The position numbers and the translations under genes are program-made. This document shows positions 56,861 through 64,000 of a stretch of DNA of 64,000 nt, one piece after another. Origin of the DNA: Thalassia testudinum. Taxonomy: Eukaryota > Streptophyta > Magnoliopsida > Alismatales > Hydrocharitaceae. The number at the start of each line of letters is the position of its first letter. Position 1 is the stretch's first letter. The notes under the pieces are model-generated. The model made no database searches and was not told the DNA's origin. It saw nothing but the letters and a program-made list of their open reading frames with translations. The DNA is taken from contig JAZHRO010000003.1 of assembly GCA_037157565.1 (NCBI GenBank), positions 71,178,501-71,242,500 on the forward strand, given 5' to 3'.

Positions 56861-57985
56861 GAGTTGAAACCCCTCCTAGATCATCTGAAGTATATATTTT
56901 TGGGTTCCAATTAAACGGTTCCTATCATTATCAATTCCTGACTCACATTTGACCAGGAAACATAGTTGATTTCTATTCTCCAGCAATAGTAGAAAGCCAT
57001 CGGATGGACTCTCGATGATCTGACTGGTATTAGTCCCTCCTATTGCACACACCATATCTACACTGAAGAGGGCTCACGACCATCTTGAGAGATCCAGAGA
57101 AGACTTAATCCGAATCTATAAGACGTCGTGAAGAAAGAGATCATCAAGTGGTTAGACGCTGGTATTATCTACCTGATCTCTGATAGTCGCTAGGTGAGCC
57201 CAATCTAGGTTGTGCCTAAGAAGGTAGGTCTCACCATTATCACGACTGAATCTGGAGAGACCATCCCGAACCGCATTGAAAATTCATGGAGAGTCTACAT
57301 AGACTATCGGAAACTGAATTCCTCCACGAAGAAAGATCATTTCCTGCTTACGTTCATTGATCAGATTCTCGAGAAACTAGCAGGAAATTAGTTTTTCTAT
57401 TTCTTGGATGGTTACTTCGGATATAATCAGGTGGCAATTCATCCAGAGGATTAGGAAAGGACAACCTTTACTTGCCCATATGGTACGTACGCATTACGTA
57501 GGAAGCCATTCGGCCTATCCAATGCACCTGCCACCTTTCAGTAGTGCATGCTAGCCATATTCTTAGATATGGTAGGTAATTAACTTGATGTCTTCATCGA
57601 CAACTTCTTGGTATTCTATAAATCTTTTGATGAATGCCTCCTTTATTTGGTCCAGATCCTTAGAATATGCATTGAAGTTAACCTGGTTCTCTCCTAGGAG
57701 GAGAACCACTTCATGGCTCCTGAGGGCATCCTTCTTGGACATATTATCTCAGAGAAAGATATAGAAGTTGACCAGCCTAGGCTAAATTTGATTTCCAAAC
57801 TACCTGTGCCTAACTCGGTCAAAGACATCAGATCATTCCTATGGCATGTTGGATTTTATCATCGATTCATACTTGATTTCTTTAAAATTGCACACCCCTT
57901 GGCGAATCTCGTCTCGAAGAACACACCTTTTGAGATATCTAGTGAGTGTATTCATGCATTTGACATCCTGCATGACCGAGTCACC
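56861..57985 (+). pseudogene. E8 RT (inactive, interrupted by E9)
   Basis: Same frame 2, recognisable from ELKPLLDHLKYIFLGSN through KKEIIKWLDAGIIY, YFLDGYFGYNQVA, FGLSNAPATFQ and GFYHRFILDF. The catalytic motif reads VFIDNF: the second Asp is Asn (57602-57604). More than a dozen in-frame stops, yet almost no frameshift. E9 inserts after 57985, at the start of RNase H. The target copy TCACC (57981-57985) would be repeated beyond the window. Confidence 0.9.
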
Positions 57986-59637
57986 TGTTGAGCATGGAAA
58001 AGTACGTGATCAATGTTTGTTTCAAAAAACCTGTCGTTGTAGTTCTATTTGAGAAGAAATCCATCAACAGAGAAATTTATACTGAGCCTCTAAGAATTCT
58101 TGGTCGAACACAGGGAGGCTACCTCGATCTTCAATTCACGATTATATTTATTTTTGTGTTTTTGTTTGAAAATGAGATAATTATAATGGAAACAATAATA
58201 GAGAAGAAAGAGAGAGAGATAGAGTAATCACTTGATATAATAAAAATGTTTTCACAACTAGAAAATAGGAAATGATTACAACTACAAATCGAGAAATTCT
58301 ATTCTAGAAAGTGATTAGAAAGAAGGGAGAGAGATGCTATCCTCCTCGACGAATGCTTGGAGGATGAACCAGACTGAGCAATGCCAAGAAGATGGAGGAT
58401 GGAGCGAGAAGAAGGAGAACAAAGTAGGAAGAAGCAGGAATGAGGTAGCATGTCATCATCGTCACGAGATCCACTTCTCGAATAGGGGCGAGAAAATTGG
58501 ACTTAGATCTAAAATAGCATCTTGGGTGTGGGACAAGCTTCTCTTGAGCTTTGGAGAGCGAGAGAGGTGAAGGAAGGTATAAGGATTTTGTAGGGTAGGG
58601 GTCTCCTTTTATAGTTGCAAGGATAAGGGGGCAATTTGGTCATTTCATAATTAAAACATTAAATGAAAGGGTCCTTTGTGATGGATTTAAGCATCACTAA
58701 TGACCCCATGTCGCCGCAACCTTCCACACGCGCTTGCCTCCTCGCCTGCCACATGCATAAGGCACGCCCATGTTCTTGAAATCTTAGTCGTCCGATCGCT
58801 AGATCGGATGGCGATCAGATGGCTCAAATTGCTCCTCATGCGTGCCTTCTTCTATGCCTAACCGTGCCCACGCGTGTAATCGGCCGTGCATGCTTTGCAT
58901 TTAATCGCATGTGTAGGTGATTGGATGATTTGGGCTGCCCATAGCTGATCGTGCGGTCGAGATTAACCGCTCGCGTGTTGCAGATGGCGAGTCGAATGTG
59001 CGCCTCACTCTTGTAAAGCGTTGCTCGACCACTATGCTCGCGGTGCTTCTTAGTCATGCTTACGATTTAAGCATGCGCACTTCACGTCCGTTGGATCAAG
59101 ATCCAATGGCCCAGATCTCGCCTCGCTGTGCCTTCAGAAGATGGGGAGTGGCGCTGCGGCTGATTTGGGTTGCTATGGTGGCGCCATGTAGTGCCATCAT
59201 GACCGTCCAACTTCTGTGACTTGTAGAATGTGCCACAGATTTCGGATTGAGCTGATTCATGCTGTTAGGCTGTGATCACCGATCTGAACCCATCCGTGCG
59301 ATCGAATTTGTCATCTAAGGTGTGGATTGGCACCATCATGGCCCGTGATCTTTAGGCTTCCTCGATCTCTATTTAGTGCTACGAATGTCCGATCAGGGCA
59401 ATCTTGGAGTCGTTAAACTCCAATCATCACCCGAATCGGATCCATATAGTTAGATCTTCGATTCAAGGCCCTGATTAAAGTCATGTTATCCCTGACCATG
59501 AAATGAGACAATTACTATACAATTTGACCTAAATGCATGATTATGCATGTTATGTAATGTTTACAATGATGACGCTTATATGACACGAAGAACATGCATT
59601 AATTGATGCTTTTGGCTATTTAGATGTATGTGCATCA
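57986..59637 (-). mobile_element. E9 3' LTR
   Basis: Minus strand starts TGATGCACATACATC and ends GCTCAACA; 1,652 bp. TATAAAAG on the minus strand at 58606-58613. Promoter dyad 58669-58706 (arms GGGTCCTTTGTGATG / CATCACTAATGACCC). GATC palindrome near 59088-59110. ORFs 58334-58570 and 58998-59219 (+) are LTR shadows. Confidence 0.88.
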
Positions 59638-59674
59638 CACCCCCACGCCTACCTTTTGCTAGTCCCTAACAAAA
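59638..59674 (-). other. E9 polypurine tract and stem-loop
   Basis: Minus strand: TTTTGTTAG-GGA-CTAGCAAAA (a G-T pair replaces one pair), then GTAGGCGTGGGGGTG and the LTR. Confidence 0.8.
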
Positions 59675-61010
59675 ACTACATGCTATTTTTAAAAGAATTA
59701 GAGATGGATTACTTGGGCAAAAGTCATTTTCAACATTAAGAAATTTTTACTTAGGACCTGAACTTTCAAAGACACAACAGCACCTGGGTATTTGCCAAAA
59801 TGTAGACTGCCTCAAGCCCTCGCCTTTTTCAAAGAAGGATTTCTTTTTCTCCTTTTTCTTCTTTTCTAGTTTTTTTGGAATTTTGAGTTTATGGTTACAG
59901 AGTGGCTTTCTACATCCACTCATCCCACCCAAGACTTGATAGAACCCTAAGTTCTAAGCATAATTTTGTGAATGTGATAGACTCATGGATTGGTAATCAG
60001 AACGGACTTCGATTTTCTACGCCCCCAGGTGACCTTTAAAAAAAATAATTCTGCCAAAGGTGTATCGATACTACCGATAGCTTTCTCCCTACTTTTGTTT
60101 TTATGGGGTCAACATAAGGGTGAATCCAGTGTATATCTCCCCAGCTTAGTCTACTTCTCTGCTTCTTCCGAAGTGTTTTAGGAATTTGATGTGCATTTCT
60201 TGAGCTGGGTTCTAGACAACCTACCAATGGGCTGTTACCCATGGTAACTTGCCAGCCATACTCGTGTGGTGAAGTGTGGCTTTTTTCTTTTGTTTTCTTT
60301 TTCTTTCTATTTCCTTTTTTTTTCTACTTTCTTTTTCATTTTTTAAGTTGGTGTCTTCCCATGTCTAAGATTTACCTAAAGGCAGTAGGAAAAGACTGGT
60401 CTAGCGGCTGGGCTCTGGACAACCTACCTATGGGCTGTTACATACGATAACTTGCCAGCCATACCACCCTAGAAAGTTCATTAGATACCTAATTTCCGTT
60501 AAAATTGCTGAACTACGAGTCAGTGAAAGTAGTGTATAGATGCTTAAACATAAAGTTCCCTCAAATTAGAGGGCGAGTTGATAAGTCGTATACTTATCAC
60601 CCAAACTTATTTAATAAAATTGAAATAGAACTCAGGATGGCGAGGACTTGATAAACAAATCCACATTTTAGTAGATACTTAGGCTGATTAAGCGCAAAGA
60701 TCTGAAGAGTCATAGTGTTTAGATCCTACTGTAATATTTCCTAAGATCGAAAAGTCCTAATGCTCAATTATTATCTCCTAATTCAATATATATATATAAG
60801 AAAACAAGTAGAATTTATGAGAATTCCACAGAGATGACAAATTGATTCAGAAATGAATCCACCCCCCCATGCCTAGCTGATGCAATGTTCGCATTGAGAA
60901 TAAAAGACATGAAAGGAAGGTAAAATGTAGAAGATATCACCAGAATATGATGCTCGCGTTAGCTCTGAGTTAGATTGTACATCTGCTGAGTTTAATGCCA
61001 AAGAAATCAC
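59675..61010 (-). other. E9 structured 3' untranslated region
   Basis: Reading the minus strand: internal polypurine motif (about 60900-60858, ending AGGCATGGGGGGGTGG), GATAAGT/ACTTATC dyad and CCCTC/GAGGG dyad (about 60602-60555), repeat copy 1 (60463-60406), purine tract (plus-strand T-rich 60280-60345), repeat copy 2 (60260-60202). It starts about 100 bp after the integrase end, so the module directly follows pol with no env-like ORF. Confidence 0.7.
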
Positions 61011-62420
61011 AACATGATGAGAGCAACCGTGTCTAAGATGGGTTCTGGAATAATACAGTCAATAAAAGGCTTCAGATGTTGACCATTGACTTTAAATGAA
61101 GTACCCATCTTTGGGTCAGAAATCTGAATGACCCCATTTGGAAAAATCTGATTAATGATGAATGGGTCATTCCATTTTGACCTAAGCTTGTCGAGAAGGA
61201 GCTTAAGTCGAGAATCAAAGAGTTAGACCATCTGGTTCAGCTCAAAGCTCTTGTGGGATATCAATTGGTCATGAAGAACTTTGGTCTGAGCCTTGTAGAT
61301 CTTGCCATTCTCGTATGCATCGTTTCTAAGCTCCTCTAACTCAAATAGTTGGAGTTTCTTGGTCTTTCTAGCTAAACTCAAATCCATATTGCACTACTTG
61401 ATTGCCCAGAATGCCCTATGTTCAATTTCTTCGGGTAAATGGAATGCCTTTCCATACACCAGATGAAATGGTGACATGCCGATAGTCATTTTGTATGCCG
61501 TATGTTGGCCCAAAGAGCATCCTCAAGCTTTTCAGTCCAGTCTTTACAATCTGACCTAACCATCTTTTGAAGAATATTCTTAATCTCCTAATTGGAGATC
61601 TCGTGCTGTCCATTCGTCTGTGGATGGTATGGTGTGGAGATTCTATGATTTTCCCCATATTTTGCCAATAAATTACGGAACTGGGCATTAGTGAAGTGAG
61701 AACCACCATCACTGATGATAGCTCTCAGAATCCTGAACTGGCTAAAGATGTTCTTCTTGATGAAATCGATGACCACCTTGTGGTCATTAGTTTGGGTGGG
61801 AATGGCCTCAATCCACTTGAACACATAATCAATAGCGACGAGAATGTACTGATGCCCAAATGAATAGTGGAAGGGTCCCATAAAGTTGATGCCCCAAACG
61901 TCAAAGATTTTGACTAGAAGCATTAGGTTTAGAGGCATCATGTCTCTCTTGGTTATGCTCCCAAGTGCCTGGCATCGGGAACATGACCTGGAGAATTCCT
62001 GGGCATCCTTGAATAAAGACGGCCAAAAGAATCTAGATTGAAAAATTTTTGCAGCCGTCCTTTTCCTGGAGAAATTTCCACCACACGTACATGCATGGCA
62101 GAAGTCGAGTATACTTTTGAATTCAATATATGGAACACATCAGCAAATAATCTGATCGGAGACGATGTGATACAGTTCATGGTCTTCCAAGAAGTAATAT
62201 TTGGCCTCAGATTTGAGTCTATCTCATTGTTGCTTGGTCCAATCCTGAGGGATTCGACTAACAGCCAAATAATTAACAATGTCAGCAAACCATGGGGTTT
62301 GGACACCTGAAACTGTAAGGATAGTCTTGTCTGGAAAAGTATCAACAACTGAATATCTGGACGAGAAGAATCACTCAGAAGTCTCGAAGGATGACCCGCC
62401 ACCACATTCTATGCCTCGGA
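61011..62420 (-). pseudogene. E9 integrase (first catalytic Asp lost)
   Basis: Minus strand. Linker and zinc-binding region at about 62250-61960 (CHACTCGGNFSRKRTAAKI ... SCSRCQ). Core in the frame of 61941-61588: WGINFMG, where the first catalytic Asp is Asn (61885-61887); ISDGGSHF and NGQHEI keep the second Asp and Glu with 35 residues between. Stops and frame changes occur near 62400, 61585 and 61440. The C-terminal part is recognisable to about 61013 (KLRSKWNDPFII, VNGQHLKPFID). No chromodomain. Confidence 0.87.
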
Positions 62421-63470
62421 TTAATCCTTGATTTCAAGATCAAAGTCTTGAAGCAGAAGAATCCATTGAGTAAGTCGGGGTTTGACATCCTTTTTGGCCA
62501 AGAGATATCTCAAGGCCGAGTGGTCAGTATATATTATAACGTGAGACCCTAAGTGATAAGCCCTGAATTTCTCCAAAGCAAATACAATAGCTAGTAATTC
62601 TTTCTCAATAACAGTGTAATTCCTCTGGGCCTCATCCAGAGTTTTACTAGCATAGTAGATGACAGAAGGCTTCCTGTCAACCTTCTGACCCAAAATAGCC
62701 CCGACCACATAATCAGAAGCGTCGGTCATGATCTCAAATGGGGCTATCCAAACCGGTGGTTGCCACATAGGAGCACAAGTGACTACCATTTTAAGAAAAT
62801 CAAATGCCCTATGGCATGATTCATTGAAATCAAATGGCATATCTTTGGTGAGAAGATTGCTTATAGGACAAGCAATCTCAGAAAAGTCCTTGATAAACCT
62901 CCTATAGAATCCCACATGACCCAAAAATGATCGAGTTTGTTTGACATATGTGAGAGGACGAAGTTTAGAGATAGCATCAACCTTAGCTTTGTCAAATTTG
63001 ATTCTCTGTTCAGGGATAACATGACCCAAGATGATGCCTTCTTGTGTCATGAAATGACTCTTTTCCCAACTAAGGACGAGTCCTGTTTTGTTGCATCTTT
63101 TAAGAATCATTTCATGATTAGACAGGCAAGAATCAAATGATTCTCTGAAAATAGAGAAATCATCCATGAAGACTTCCATAAACTCTCCCACCATGTCAGA
63201 GAATATGGCTAGCATACACCTTTGAAAAGTTGCGGGTGCAATACATAAGCCAAAAGGTCGAAAGGCATCCTACGGAAAGCAAACGTTCTGTAGGGACAAG
63301 TGAAAGTCATTTTTTCCTGATCCTTGGGATGCATAGGGACTTGATTGTACCCCGAGTAACCATATAGAAAACAGAAGTACTTCTACCCGGCTAGTCTTTC
63401 AAGGATTTGATCAATAAAGGGTAAAGGGAAATGATCCTTTCTCGTGGCTGTTTCAGCTTCCTATAATCAA
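62421..63470 (-). pseudogene. pol: E9 RT and RNase H
   Basis: Minus strand. The long frame 63215-62421 runs from [20 protein letters not shown] (Asp pair at 63164-63159 intact) through [16 protein letters not shown], then RNase [67 protein letters not shown]. Upstream, in decayed form, are [19 protein letters not shown] and [13 protein letters not shown] (63380-63216), with a stop near 63385 and a frameshift near 63440. Confidence 0.92.
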
Positions 63471-64000
63471 TACAAACCCTCCAAGAGGAAGCTGAATGAA
63501 TTGTGACGTATTCTCCTTTCTCGTTAGTCACAATGGTAATCTCAACTTTCTTGGGAACAATTTACACAGGACTTACCCAAGGACTATCAAAGATCGGATA
63601 AATGATTCCTGCATCGAGCGACTTGATAATCTCCTTCTTGACCACTTCTTGCATATTAGGGTTTAATCTCCTCTACATTTCGCGAGAAAAGCGAGATCCA
63701 TCTTCCAAAAATATTCTATGAATGAAGTAAGATGGTTCAATTCCCCTAAGGTCATGAATGGATCGGCCAATTGCCTCCTTGTGTTCCTTTAGGACCTTGA
63801 TTAGTTTAATCTCCTGCTTCTTACTTAATCTGGCACTCATAATTACAGGGAGCGTCTTTTGAGGTCCCAAAAACTAATACTTCAAATTCTCTGGCAATGA
63901 TTTCAATTTGAGTTGGGGCAGGTTTTGGATTAAGGGTAAAGATGATGCTGAAAAAAATTCATCAAGAGGAAGAGGTTCAAAGTGAATAAAATCAATAACC
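63471..64000 (-). pseudogene. E9 protease-RT linker and RT N-terminus (runs off window)
   Basis: Minus strand: LKLKSLPENLKY*FLGPQKTLPVIMSARLSKKQE, IGRSIHDLRGIEPSYFIHRIFLEDG, a stop at 63673, then NPNMQEVVKKEIIKSLDAGIIYPI and SWRVCIDYRKL. The protease itself lies beyond the window edge. Confidence 0.85.

Larger units (their letters stand above)
57986..64000 (-). mobile_element. E9: pol-bearing LTR retrotransposon (3' part)
   Basis: On the minus strand, entering from the right window edge: RT, RNase H, integrase, structured 3' region, polypurine tract and 3' LTR. Its LTR shares the promoter dyad, the GATC palindrome and U5 features with E3/E4, and its 3' region shares all conserved RNA-like motifs with E3, E4 and E7. 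It is therefore the closest visible pol-carrying relative of those pol-less elements. Confidence 0.9.

Noticed and set aside
61953..62405. 150-codon minus-strand ORF overlapping E9 integrase
   Set aside because: It is out of frame with the recognisable zinc-binding and linker motifs on the same strand, so it is a shadow.
1..64000. CRISPR arrays, bacterial operons or tRNA/rRNA genes
   Set aside because: The only tRNA-like matches are 18-base primer-binding sites. Repeats are LTRs, microsatellites or the AGCT array, without regular spacer units.

Overview
The window is plant nuclear DNA made almost entirely of nested Ty3/gypsy LTR retrotransposons. I see no cellular gene, tRNA or rRNA. Evidence: primer-binding sites complementary to plant tRNA-Asp (core TGGCGCCGTTGCCGGGGA), Athila-like protease/RT/RNase H/integrase motifs (DLG[AST], [29 protein letters not shown]35E), TATAAAAG boxes inside LTRs, and paired LTRs with 5-bp target duplications. 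The species cannot be told; a flowering plant with a repeat-rich genome is likely. Every coding region but one is visibly broken.

I name the elements E1 to E9. E1 (1-5734, +) is an LTR end, PBS, gag, protease, RT and RNase H; it stops abruptly at 5734. E2 is the 3' end of another family (5735-6500), whose LTR is split into 6328-6500, 42012-42883 and 49984-51543. E3 (6501-42006, +) sits in the E2 LTR. Three elements sit inside E3: E4 (7543-15346, -, same family, in the 5' LTR, perfect CTTCT duplication), E5 (16637-25884, +, in the leader) and E6 (30460-41354, +, in the 3' LTR). E7 (42884-49978, +) is also in the E2 LTR. E8 (51580-57985, +) follows E2 after 36 bp. E9 (57986 to the window end, -) cuts into E8's pol.

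E1, E6, E8 and E9 carry decayed pol genes. E3, E4 and E7 carry no gag or pol; instead they share an unrecognised two-part coding region (ORF1/ORF2) behind a possible leader intron of about 1.1 kb. E5 keeps a Gag-like C-terminal part and a protease domain but no RT, RNase H or integrase. All would need enzymes in trans. E9 is the best visible autonomous relative of E3/E4/E7, because its 3' region carries the same hairpins, repeats and polypurine signals.

The most unusual signals are non-coding: a stem-loop directly before the polypurine tract in seven elements of several LTR families; a second polypurine-like motif about 1 kb upstream; a hairpin / purine tract / hairpin module; short dyads at the very start of each LTR family; a promoter palindrome with compensating changes; and an AGCT array in the E5 LTRs spaced at 10-11 bp, the DNA helical repeat.
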